Shown here piece after piece: positions 1 to 5,037 of a stretch of 7,152 nucleotides of DNA. Source of the stretch: Halobacteriales archaeon SW_9_67_24. GTDB taxonomy: Archaea; Halobacteriota; Halobacteria; Halobacteriales; Halococcaceae. The stretch spans positions 1-7,152 of the forward strand of contig PXSV01000036.1 in the NCBI GenBank assembly GCA_003022685.1. The letters run 5' to 3'. The translations under genes and the position numbers were made by a program. How positions within the stretch are numbered: position 1 is the first letter of the stretch; each line of letters opens with the position of its first letter. The notes beneath the pieces are model-generated. The model was not told where the DNA came from and did no database searches. It worked only from the letters and a program-made list of their open reading frames with translations.

Positions 1-386
1 AGCGCGTGGAGGTGGCGCTGGTCGGAGTGGACGCCGCCGTCGCTGACGAGACCCATGAAGTGAACCAGGCCGTCGTTCGCCGCGGCGTGGGCGAACGCAG
101 ACTCGATGGCGTCGTTTTCCGGGAGTTCGCCCGCCTCGATCGCTCGCGTGATCCGGGTGTAGCTCTGGTCGATCACTCTCCCTGCGCCGATGGTGAGGTG
201 GCCGACCTCGCTGTTGCCCATCTGGCCGTCGGGGAGTCCGACCGCCCGTCCCGAGGTGTCGAGCGTACCCGTCGCTCCCTCGTCGGCGAGGCGGTCCATC
301 GTAGGCGTGTCGGCCGCCCGGACCGCGTCGAGCCGATCGTGGTCGCCGATCCCCCAGCCGTCGAGCACGACGAGCGCCGCTCGCAT
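1..386 (-). CDS. gpmI: 2,3-bisphosphoglycerate-independent phosphoglycerate mutase, N-terminal part (cut by window edge)
   Basis: The product interconverts 3- and 2-phosphoglycerate in cytoplasmic glycolysis and gluconeogenesis. The visible 128 codons give the standard start of the alkaline-phosphatase-like GpmI family: the strand carrying a metal-binding Asp in the motif LVVLDGWGIGD (residues 5-15), then LPDGQMGNSEVGHLTIGAGR (residues 51-70), whose Ser59 is the expected phosphoserine nucleophile, and the segment SDGGVHS (residues 115-121) with the substrate-binding His120. Many bacterial relatives continue that segment with His; here Asp122 follows. Family members are about 500 residues, so roughly three quarters lie beyond position 1. 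The ATG at 386-384 is chosen because the family motif begins a few residues later. It has both a GAGGAG-like Shine-Dalgarno stretch just upstream and a TATA-like element at 410-417. Identification is secure; completeness cannot be judged. Confidence 0.96.
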   Translation of the reverse strand, partial: MRAALVVLDGWGIGDHDRLDAVRAADTPTMDRLADEGATGTLDTSGRAVGLPDGQMGNSEVGHLTIGAGRVIDQSYTRITRAIEAGELPENDAIESAFAHAAANDGLVHFMGLVSDGGVHSDQRHLHA

Positions 387-409
387 ACGTGCTCCTCACC
401 GGCGGCGGG

Positions 410-417
410 TAACTATT
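410..417 (-). promoter_or_regulatory. TATA-like promoter element of gpmI
   Basis: Read on the minus strand this is AATAGTTA, an A/T-rich island in GC-rich DNA, 24-31 nt before the gpmI ATG. The spacing fits a haloarchaeal TATA box with a leaderless or very short-leader transcript. A Shine-Dalgarno-like GAGGAG between it and the ATG leaves the mode of initiation open. Confidence 0.5.
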
Positions 418-474
418 CTTCGCACTCGGCGTCGCACGTTCCGAACCTCGACCGACAATCGGTTCGCCTCCGAG

Positions 475-600
475 TCAGCCGAACAGTCGAAGGCCGACGC
501 CGATCGCGATCACGACGAGGCCGAGAACCGACGTGATCGGTTCGGGGAAAAACATGAGTACGACGCCGAGGGCGATCACCAGCGTGCTCGTTCTGACCAT
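475..600 (-). CDS. Small membrane protein, 41 aa (hypothetical)
   Basis: I do not recognise a named family. From the ATG at 600-598 the product is 41 residues, almost entirely hydrophobic, with two possible membrane segments: residues 7-18 (LVIALGVVLMFF) and residues 24-37 (SVLGLVVIAIGVGL), joined by a PEP turn at 19-21. It ends RLFG before TGA. Codons strongly prefer G or C in the third position, like the neighbouring genes, which supports real coding. The same frame stays open upstream to a TGA at 690-688 and reads like an acidic haloarchaeal protein (for example YDHDPDTPGARKPTDYPATG), but contains no ATG, GTG or TTG there. The true product may therefore be about 70 residues with a frameshifted or unusual start. 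It lies between gpmI and the 771-1127 gene on the same strand and may be cotranscribed with the latter. Function unknown. Confidence 0.6.
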   Translation of the reverse strand: MVRTSTLVIALGVVLMFFPEPITSVLGLVVIAIGVGLRLFG

Positions 601-689
601 ATGATCGACAACGCCCGTTGCCGGGTAGTCGGTCGGCTTTCGAGCGCCGGGCGTGTCGGGATCGTGGTCGTATCGATGCCGCGTGATTC

Positions 690-771
690 ATAGGGTGGGT
701 TGGAAGTCCTTCCGGGATCGGCCGCACGCCATCGTGCGGTCGCACCGGTAAACGCTTCCAACCGACCCTAT
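690..771. repeat. 82-nt compound inverted repeat with inner hairpin
   Basis: The arms are 690-706 (atagggtgggttggaag) and 755-771 (cttccaaccgaccctat). They are complementary over 17 bases with one central mismatch. Inside, 722-728 (ccgcacg) and 733-739 (cgtgcgg) form a perfect 7-bp stem with a 4-nt loop. The structure starts at the stop codon of the 771-1127 gene and ends on an ATG at 691-689, so it fills most of the gap to the small membrane protein gene. A competing small hairpin, ggaag/cttcc, lies at 702-713. It could be a structured 3' or 5' untranslated RNA, a terminator-like fold or the remnant of a small inverted-repeat element. No target-site duplication is evident in the flanks. Confidence 0.75.
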
Positions 772-1127
772 CAGGGCACCGATCCGCTGTGGGCGTCCGG
801 TTCCTGTTCGACCACTTCGATTGCGACATCGGCCTCGCTCACCCCGAGCCGCGCGAACTGGGTCCGGAGATGATCGCGCGCGCCGGCGATCGCGCGCTCG
901 CGGGTCTCGAACCCGTGGGCGACCGGCGACTCGAAGGCCACGTTGACGGTTTTCCCGTCGATGCGCTGGCGCTGGCCGCCGCTCTCGACCTCGTAGAACG
1001 AATCGCAGACCCACACGTAGGGAGCGTCCTCGTCGGGCGCGCCGCTGAAGGAAGGGGCGTCCTCGCCGCGCTCGTAGAGCGTGCCGGTCAGTGCGGTCCC
1101 GCCGGCCCGCCCGCGGATCAGGCGCAT
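771..1127 (-). CDS. Haloarchaeal conserved protein of unknown function (probably the DUF7113 family)
   Basis: The 118-residue product starts MRLIRGRAGG and carries YERGEDAPSFSGAPDED (residues 18-34), a hydrophobic strand YVWVCDSFYEVES (37-49) and a second half with HGFETRERAIAGARDHL (71-87), which looks like an alpha helix. The overall pattern resembles a small mixed alpha/beta soluble domain. From memory it matches a small conserved haloarchaeal family annotated as DUF7113; that number is recall, not a search result. There is no signal peptide and no membrane segment. The ATG at 1127-1125 is preferred because the conserved start begins there and a TATA-like element sits 22-28 nt upstream; longer in-frame readings run into the divergent stress-protein gene. 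The TGA at 773-771 is followed in frame by TAG and then by the inverted repeat. Biochemical role unknown. Confidence 0.85.
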   Translation of the reverse strand: MRLIRGRAGGTALTGTLYERGEDAPSFSGAPDEDAPYVWVCDSFYEVESGGQRQRIDGKTVNVAFESPVAHGFETRERAIAGARDHLRTQFARLGVSEADVAIEVVEQEPDAHSGSVP

Positions 1128-1148
1128 ACGCCTCGTCGGTCCCGAGTG

Positions 1149-1155
1149 GACAAAA
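1149..1155 (-). promoter_or_regulatory. TATA-like promoter element of the 771-1127 gene
   Basis: On the minus strand it reads TTTTGTC, the only T-run in the stretch, 22-28 nt before the ATG at 1127. This spacing fits leaderless haloarchaeal transcription. Confidence 0.45.
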
Positions 1156-1244
1156 CCTCGGTGTTCGGGGAGCGATCGGCGGTGGCCGGTACCGTCCGAT
1201 CGACAAGCCGTGGATTTGACCTGACTTGCATGGTACAGACACGC

Positions 1245-1667
1245 ATGGCGAAACGCGTGTTGGTGCCGATCGACGGCTCCGAGGGGGCGTGGCACGCGCT
1301 GGACCACGCCGCCGCGGAACACCCCGACGCACGCCTCACGCTGCTGTTCGTCATCAACCCGGTCGGGGCGGGCGCGGGCGGTCAGGCCGGCGACATCGGC
1401 TACGCCGAGGAGTGGTACGAGACCGCCGAACAACGGGCCGAAGCGCTGTTCGACGACGCCGCCGACCGCCTCGACGGCCGCACGTTCGACAGTGAGATCA
1501 CGGTCGGTCGGCCCGCCCACGCGATCGTGGCGTTCGCCGAGGAGCACCCCATCGACGCGGTCGTGATGGGCAGCCACGGCCGCGAGAGTGTCTCGCGCAT
1601 TTTGCTCGGCAGCGTCGCCGAAACTACTGTCCGGCGCTCGCCGGTACCGGTGACTGTCGTTCGCTAA
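1245..1667 (+). CDS. Universal stress protein, UspA family, single domain
   Basis: This is a 140-residue nucleotide-binding protein of the Usp alpha/beta fold, cytoplasmic and probably dimeric. It opens with the usual first strand KRVLVPIDGSE (residues 3-13), whose Asp10 is a typical nucleotide contact. It ends with the ATP-binding motif G-2x-G-9x-G-S/T, seen as GSHG at 109-112 and GS at 122-123, followed by the final strand VPVTVV (134-139). An intact motif places it in the ATP-binding class. Family members act in stress survival; the specific role here is unknown, and haloarchaea carry many paralogues. The ATG at 1245 gives the common MAKRVLVP start. An in-frame ATG at 1230 would add MVQTR, and neither has a clear ribosome-binding site. 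The gene is divergent from the 771-1127 gene and is followed by a T-run terminator. Confidence 0.93.
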   Translation: MAKRVLVPIDGSEGAWHALDHAAAEHPDARLTLLFVINPVGAGAGGQAGDIGYAEEWYETAEQRAEALFDDAADRLDGRTFDSEITVGRPAHAIVAFAEEHPIDAVVMGSHGRESVSRILLGSVAETTVRRSPVPVTVVR

Positions 1668-1680
1668 AGAACCTTTTTAT
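1668..1680 (+). terminator. T-run terminator after the usp gene
   Basis: Seven bases after the usp TAA the plus strand has TTTTT (1674-1678), followed by AT, in otherwise GC-rich DNA. Archaeal termination commonly uses such U-tracts without needing a hairpin. An imperfect GC hairpin follows at 1684-1718 rather than preceding it, so this is not a bacterial-type intrinsic terminator. Confidence 0.6.
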
Positions 1681-1732
1681 TGCGGGGGATCGCGCTCGCT
1701 GCGCTCGCGCGACCCCCCTGCAAAAACCGTCC

Positions 1733-1753
1733 TCAGAAGTCTTCGACTTCTGA
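1733..1753. repeat. Palindrome, 9-bp stem, TTC loop
   Basis: tcagaagtc (1733-1741) and gacttctga (1745-1753) are perfectly complementary around ttc. On the minus strand the loop is GAA closed by a C:G pair. Confidence 0.85.
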
Positions 1754-1760
1754 TGGGCTG

Positions 1761-1781
1761 CGTTAGAGCTTCGCTCTAACG
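1761..1781. repeat. Palindrome, 9-bp stem, TTC loop
   Basis: cgttagagc (1761-1769) and gctctaacg (1773-1781) pair perfectly around ttc. The minus-strand core is GCGAAGC. A second small palindrome, gaacgttc, starts at 1781. Confidence 0.85.
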
Positions 1782-1938
1782 AACGTTCATGGAAAACCAC
1801 CCGCTCGCTCACTGCGTTCGCTCGCGGTACAGCGGCTAGCCCTCTCCGCACCGCCACCGCCGACCGCACAGCACCACCGAAGCCCTCGGCGTCTCACGCG
1901 AGTAGCGAGGGAGGCTCCGCGTTCCTCGTACCGTGCGA

Positions 1939-1957
1939 ACGGGCGCTTCGCGCCCGT
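1939..1957. repeat. Palindrome, 8-bp stem, TTC loop
   Basis: acgggcgc (1939-1946) and gcgcccgt (1950-1957) pair perfectly around ttc. The minus-strand core is again GCGAAGC. Confidence 0.85.
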
Positions 1958-2052
1958 GAGCAGACGGAGCGAGCGTGAGGCTCGCCGTGGAACGAAGCGG
2001 AACGACGACGTGCGCTCACTTCGTTCGCTGCTCGCTTCGCTCGCACGTGGTT

Positions 2053-2073
2053 CGAGAGAGCTTCGCTCTCTCG
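2053..2073. repeat. Palindrome, 9-bp stem, TTC loop
   Basis: cgagagagc (2053-2061) and gctctctcg (2065-2073) pair perfectly around ttc. The minus-strand core is GCGAAGC. Confidence 0.85.
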
Positions 2074-2077
2074 TCAT

Positions 2078-2126
2078 CCCGAAAGGCTCCGCCTTTCGGG
2101 TGTCCCGAAAGGCTCCGCCTTTCGGG
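2078..2126. repeat. Two identical tandem palindromes, 10-bp stems, TCC loops
   Basis: Each unit pairs cccgaaaggc with gcctttcggg around tcc, at 2078-2100 and 2104-2126, separated by tgt, so the period is 26 nt. The two 23-nt units are identical. The minus-strand core is GCGGAGC. Confidence 0.9.
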
Positions 2127-2148
2127 CGACCTCGCCCTTCATCCGCCG

Positions 2149-2165
2149 GGAGAGCGACGCTCTCC
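2149..2165. repeat. Palindrome, 7-bp stem, GAC loop
   Basis: ggagagc (2149-2155) and gctctcc (2159-2165) pair around gac. It shares the three-base-loop design with the others but has a different loop, on either strand. Confidence 0.75.
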
Positions 2166-2266
2166 TGAGCCTCGGCTCGCTACGCTCGCCGAGACGCCAG
2201 GCCCGCACCGCCCCGCAACCGCCGCACTGCTCCGCCACCGCAACGCCCGCACACCGGACCACGCGG

Positions 2267-2272
2267 CTTTTT
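2267..2272 (+). promoter_or_regulatory. TATA-like promoter element of nadK
   Basis: CTTTTT lies 26-31 nt before the ATG at 2298, in a stretch that is otherwise C-rich and almost free of T-runs. Position and context fit a leaderless haloarchaeal transcript starting at or next to the ATG. This supports the 2298 start over longer in-frame options. Confidence 0.6.
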
Positions 2273-2297
2273 GTCCGGCGGGAGCAAGCAACGAGTG

Positions 2298-3113
2298 ATG
2301 AGAGTCGGGATCGTCGCGCAGCGGGGCAACGAGCGCGCGGCCGCACTCGCCGGCGACGTCCGCGAGGTTCTCCGCGACGGCGGCGTCGAGGTCCGACTCG
2401 ACGAGGCGACCGCCGATGCGCTCGATTGTGCGGGCCACGCGGTCAGCGGGATGGACGAGTGCGACCTCGTAGTCTCGATCGGCGGCGACGGCACCTTCCT
2501 CTTCGCCGCACGCGGCGCGGGTGAGACCCCCGTGATGGGCGTGAATCTCGGCGAGGTCGGCTTCCTGAACGCTACCCCACCCGAGGACGCGGTGGCGACA
2601 GTCGAACGCGAGGTCGAACGCATCGAGACCGAGGGCGGGCCCCGAACCCGTACCGTCCCGCGGCTCCGCGCGACCAACGACGGCCGGACGCTCCCGCCCG
2701 CGCTCAACGAGGTCGTGGTTCAGGGCCGGCGCGGGCCCGGCCGCGGGGCCGACGTCACGATCGAGGTCGACGGCTCGTCGTACCTGGAGGGCCACGCCGA
2801 CGGCGTGCTCGTCGCCACCCCGACCGGCTCGACCGCCTATAATCTGAGTGAGGGCGGCCCCCTAGTCCATCCCGACACCGACGCGCTCGTGATCACGCCG
2901 ATGTGCGCGGACGAGACGATGCCACCGCTGATCGTCGACGGAGAGGTCGTCGTCCGCGTGACGAACGCACCCGAGGCGGTCGTCGTTGGCGACGGCCGGA
3001 CCCGCGAGACGATCGACCCGCCTGCCGAGGTCGCCATCGATCGCGCCCCGGCACCGCTCCGGATCGCCGGCCCGCCGCTCGAATTCTTCAGCGCGCTCGA
3101 CAAACTCGACTGA
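2298..3113 (+). CDS. nadK: NAD kinase (ATP/polyphosphate-dependent)
   Basis: The product phosphorylates NAD to NADP in the cytoplasm, supplying reducing cofactor for biosynthesis. At 271 residues it has normal family length. The diagnostic GGDGT motif is at 62-66 (SIGGDGTFLFAAR), the pocket segment GVNLGEVGFL at 81-90, the NE pair of the nucleotide site at 137-138, and the long conserved stretch GHADGVLVATPTG then STAYN at 165-182, followed by GGPLVHP (186-192) and ITPMCADE (199-206). These residues are all intact, so it should be active. The ATG at 2298 is chosen because MRVGIVAQRGN is the usual first strand and a TATA-like element sits about 28 nt upstream; a start at 2271 would place that element inside the gene. 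mptA follows on the same strand after 92 bp, so partial cotranscription is possible. Confidence 0.96.
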   Translation: MRVGIVAQRGNERAAALAGDVREVLRDGGVEVRLDEATADALDCAGHAVSGMDECDLVVSIGGDGTFLFAARGAGETPVMGVNLGEVGFLNATPPEDAVATVEREVERIETEGGPRTRTVPRLRATNDGRTLPPALNEVVVQGRRGPGRGADVTIEVDGSSYLEGHADGVLVATPTGSTAYNLSEGGPLVHPDTDALVITPMCADETMPPLIVDGEVVVRVTNAPEAVVVGDGRTRETIDPPAEVAIDRAPAPLRIAGPPLEFFSALDKLD

Positions 3114-3168
3114 CTCCCCGTCTCCCGTCCGCGCACCCTCGCGGAGGCGGAGAACGTGGGGAGCTTTC

Positions 3169-3180
3169 GCAAAACGTAAC
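3169..3180 (+). promoter_or_regulatory. Possible promoter of mptA
   Basis: The A-rich string gcaaaacgtaac ends 26 nt before the mptA ATG at 3206, about where a haloarchaeal TATA box would be for a leaderless start. The match is poor, so mptA may equally depend on read-through from nadK. Confidence 0.3.
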
Positions 3181-3205
3181 CAGTGGCGTCACGAATCGAC
3201 ATCCA

Positions 3206-4153
3206 ATGAGTCAGCAGTTGCCGGACGTCCAGGCCGCCCAACCCGATGTCACCGTCGGCCTCAATCGGGTCGGCGTCACCGGGGTCGAGAAGCTCGTCGA
3301 ACTCGATCGGCCCGACGCCCGCCCGATCGTGCTGATGGCTGAGTTCGAAGTGTTCGTCGACCTCCCCTCGTGGCGCAAGGGCGCGGACATGAGCCGCAAC
3401 ATGGAGGTCATCGACGAGACCCTCGAAGCCGCGGTCGCGGAGCCGGCCTACCGGGTCGAGGACGTCTGCGGCGACGCCGCCGAACGCCTCCTCGAAAAGC
3501 ACGAGTATACTACTGAGGCCACCGTCGAGATGGAGGCCGAACTCGTCACGCGCGAGCGCACCCCCGAGAGCGACCGCCCCACCCAAGGCACCGCGACCAT
3601 CATCGCCGGAGCCTGTGCGACCGACGAGGGCACCACCGCGGAGGTCGGCACCCGCGTGACCGGAATGACGGTCTGTCCGTGCTCACAGGGGATGTCGGCC
3701 TCGCGCGCCCGCGAGACCCTCGCCGATCTCGGCGTCGACGACGAAACCACGGCGGCGTTCCTCGATCGCGTGCCCCAGGCGGGCCACTCCCAGCGCGGCC
3801 ACGCGACGCTCAGGATCGAGAGCGACGGCGCACCGGAGGCCGACCTCGACGAGCTGATCGACGTGGCGCGCGAGTCGATGAGCGCCCGAATCTACAATCT
3901 CGCGAAGCGCCCCGACGAGGACTACATGACCGAGCACGCCCACGCGAACGCGAAGTTCGTCGAGGACTGCGTTCGCGACATGGCCGAGGGCGTGGTCCGG
4001 GCGTTCCCCGATCTCCCCGACGACGCAGTGGTGACGATGAAGCAATCAAACGACGAGTCGATCCATCAGCACAACGCCCACGCCGAGCGAGTTGCCGAGG
4101 TGCGCACGCTCCGCGAGGAACTCGACGGCACGGACGTCCCGGCCGACGACTGA
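3206..4153 (+). CDS. mptA: GTP cyclohydrolase MptA (FolE2/COG1469 family)
   Basis: MptA is the archaeal GTP cyclohydrolase that converts GTP to 7,8-dihydroneopterin 2',3'-cyclic phosphate, an Fe(II)-dependent first step of pterin synthesis. In haloarchaea it feeds folate-type cofactors and, as reported for Haloferax volcanii, the archaeosine tRNA-modification route. The 315-residue length is normal. Seen in sequence: LPDVQ start (5-9), the TVCPCSQ motif (155-161) with metal or active-site cysteines, HSQRGH (194-199), the His pair HAH (244-246) and the C-terminal ESIHQHNAHAE (284-294), all typical of the family. ATG 3206 gives the usual MSQQLPDVQ start; the open frame extends upstream into nadK but has no conserved sequence there. 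The gene follows nadK by 92 bp and converges on the TrmB-family gene, with only 17 bp between the two stop codons. Confidence 0.95.
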   Translation: MSQQLPDVQAAQPDVTVGLNRVGVTGVEKLVELDRPDARPIVLMAEFEVFVDLPSWRKGADMSRNMEVIDETLEAAVAEPAYRVEDVCGDAAERLLEKHEYTTEATVEMEAELVTRERTPESDRPTQGTATIIAGACATDEGTTAEVGTRVTGMTVCPCSQGMSASRARETLADLGVDDETTAAFLDRVPQAGHSQRGHATLRIESDGAPEADLDELIDVARESMSARIYNLAKRPDEDYMTEHAHANAKFVEDCVRDMAEGVVRAFPDLPDDAVVTMKQSNDESIHQHNAHAERVAEVRTLREELDGTDVPADD

Positions 4154-4170
4154 ATCCGCTTTCTCCCCGC

Positions 4171-4983
4171 CTATCCTTCCCCGAGCGCGAGCGGCTCGGC
4201 TCGCTCCCACCGCGGCGTGAACTCCTCTAAGATTTCCGTCGCGAACGCCGGGTCCTGGAAGTCGATCATCGCGAACGATTTCGAGCTATCGAGCGGGTGA
4301 GGAACCTCGATACAGGTCTCGACCCCGTCGATCACCGTGAACGTCCGCTCGACCGCGTCGCTGGTCCGGGTGGCGAAGCGTTCGTTCGGCGCGAGCCGAT
4401 CGAGGTAGCGCTCGCCGACGGTCTCGGGCAGCGCCGTCACGAGGTCCGGGCGCATCAGCAGGGAGACCTCGACGCCGCGCTCGACCGCCGCATCGAGTTC
4501 TTCCGAGACGCGATCACCGACGCTCTCGACGTCGAACTGCCGCGAGAGCGCCGAGGCCACCATGACCACGCTCTCGTCGGCGGTCGCGAGCCGCTCGACG
4601 AGGAGGTCCGCGGTGTCGGCCGGCCCGACCGCCGCCGTCCAGAACGTTTCGTCCGACTGGTCGGTCGCGTCGAGTTCGCCGATCAGGTCGTCGACGATCT
4701 CCTCGTACTGGTCGGCCTTGGCGTCGAGCTCGCGCTGGCGATCCTCCAGCAGCCGCGAGAGCGCGGTGTCGGGTTCGACCGCGACGTACTTCTTCGGACG
4801 GCTCGCGGTCTGGGCGCGCACCAGGCCATGGGTCTCGATGCTCGCGAGCACGTCGTAAATTCGGCCCATCGGGACCTCGCTCGCGCGCGAGAGCTCCTTC
4901 GCGGTCGTCGGTCCGGTGTCGAGCAGCGCCCGATAGACCCGCGCCTCGTACTCCGAGAGACCGAGATCCCTGAGGCTCGCCAT
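4171..4983 (-). CDS. TrmB-family transcriptional regulator
   Basis: A 270-residue DNA-binding regulator. Residues 5-70 form the TrmB winged helix-turn-helix: LGLSEYEARVYRALL (7-21), then AKELSRASEVPMGRIYDVL (28-46) with the recognition helix, then the wing ending RPKKYVAVEP. Residues 75-105 are charged and heptad-like, a likely dimerising coiled coil. Residues 114-260 form the effector region of phospholipase-D-like type (FWTAAVG, VVMVASAL, VSLLMRPD, FAMIDFQDP), without a catalytic HKD motif as expected for a regulator. The extra C-terminal sugar-binding domain of long TrmB proteins is absent. The only cysteine is Cys224, so the N-terminal redox cysteine I recall for the haloarchaeal regulator OxsR is missing. 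The ligand and target genes are unknown. The ATG at 4983 has a good TATA element 24-30 nt upstream. The ygfZ-like gene lies 54 bp upstream on the same strand. Confidence 0.92.
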   Translation of the reverse strand: MASLRDLGLSEYEARVYRALLDTGPTTAKELSRASEVPMGRIYDVLASIETHGLVRAQTASRPKKYVAVEPDTALSRLLEDRQRELDAKADQYEEIVDDLIGELDATDQSDETFWTAAVGPADTADLLVERLATADESVVMVASALSRQFDVESVGDRVSEELDAAVERGVEVSLLMRPDLVTALPETVGERYLDRLAPNERFATRTSDAVERTFTVIDGVETCIEVPHPLDSSKSFAMIDFQDPAFATEILEEFTPRWERAEPLALGEG

Positions 4984-5006
4984 ACCGCCATCCGTGACCC
5001 CGCGCG

Positions 5007-5013
5007 GATAAAC
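5007..5013 (-). promoter_or_regulatory. TATA box of the TrmB-family gene
   Basis: On the minus strand it reads GTTTATC, 24-30 nt before the ATG at 4983, inside the 54-bp gap after the ygfZ-like gene. It indicates that the regulator has its own, probably leaderless, transcript. I saw no TACT-N7/8-GAGTA operator of the Halobacterium TrmB type here. Confidence 0.65.
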
Positions 5014-5037
5014 CCACCGTCAGTTTACGCCGACCGC

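Larger units (their letters stand above)
1681..2193. repeat. Intergenic cluster of short palindromes with three-base loops
   Basis: This fills most of the 630-bp gap between usp and nadK and shows no believable gene; translations in all frames give Ser/Arg/Glu-rich strings typical of repeats. It holds at least seven near-contiguous perfect palindromes of 7-10 bp stem with a 3-nt loop (1733-1753, 1761-1781, 1939-1957, 2053-2073, 2078-2100, 2104-2126, 2149-2165). Looser structures lie at 1684-1718 (5+5 bp with one mismatch), 2008-2048 (7-bp stem, 27-nt loop) and 2171-2193 (6-bp stem). Related degenerate CGCTCGCT/CGCTCGCG strings occur at 1691-1711, 1802-1826 and 2013-2044. Short palindromes of this kind are common between haloarchaeal genes; their function is not settled. 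Confidence 0.85.

Noticed and set aside
6..693. Plus-strand frames opposite gpmI and the small membrane protein gene.
   Set aside because: The minus strand gives a clear GpmI start with catalytic motifs; the plus-strand translations are Arg/Ser-rich shadows.
690..771. tRNA gene or a complete mobile element.
   Set aside because: No cloverleaf or T-loop consensus fits, no transposase is present, and no target-site duplication is visible next to the arms.
2053..2073. UUCG tetraloop RNA hairpin.
   Set aside because: The cttcg string would need a C:G closing pair around UUCG, but here that position is C opposite C; pairing instead gives a three-base loop.
1787..2077. Frames of 70-107 codons within the palindrome cluster (both strands).
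   Set aside because: The translations consist of Ser/Glu/Arg/Ala strings that come from the repeats and show no protein-like pattern.
1681..2193. CRISPR array.
   Set aside because: The repeats are individually different palindromes without a constant direct repeat or uniform spacers, and no cas gene is nearby.
2837..3586. A 249-codon minus-strand frame across the nadK-mptA junction.
   Set aside because: It overlaps two genes with intact catalytic motifs on the other strand and has no recognisable domain of its own.
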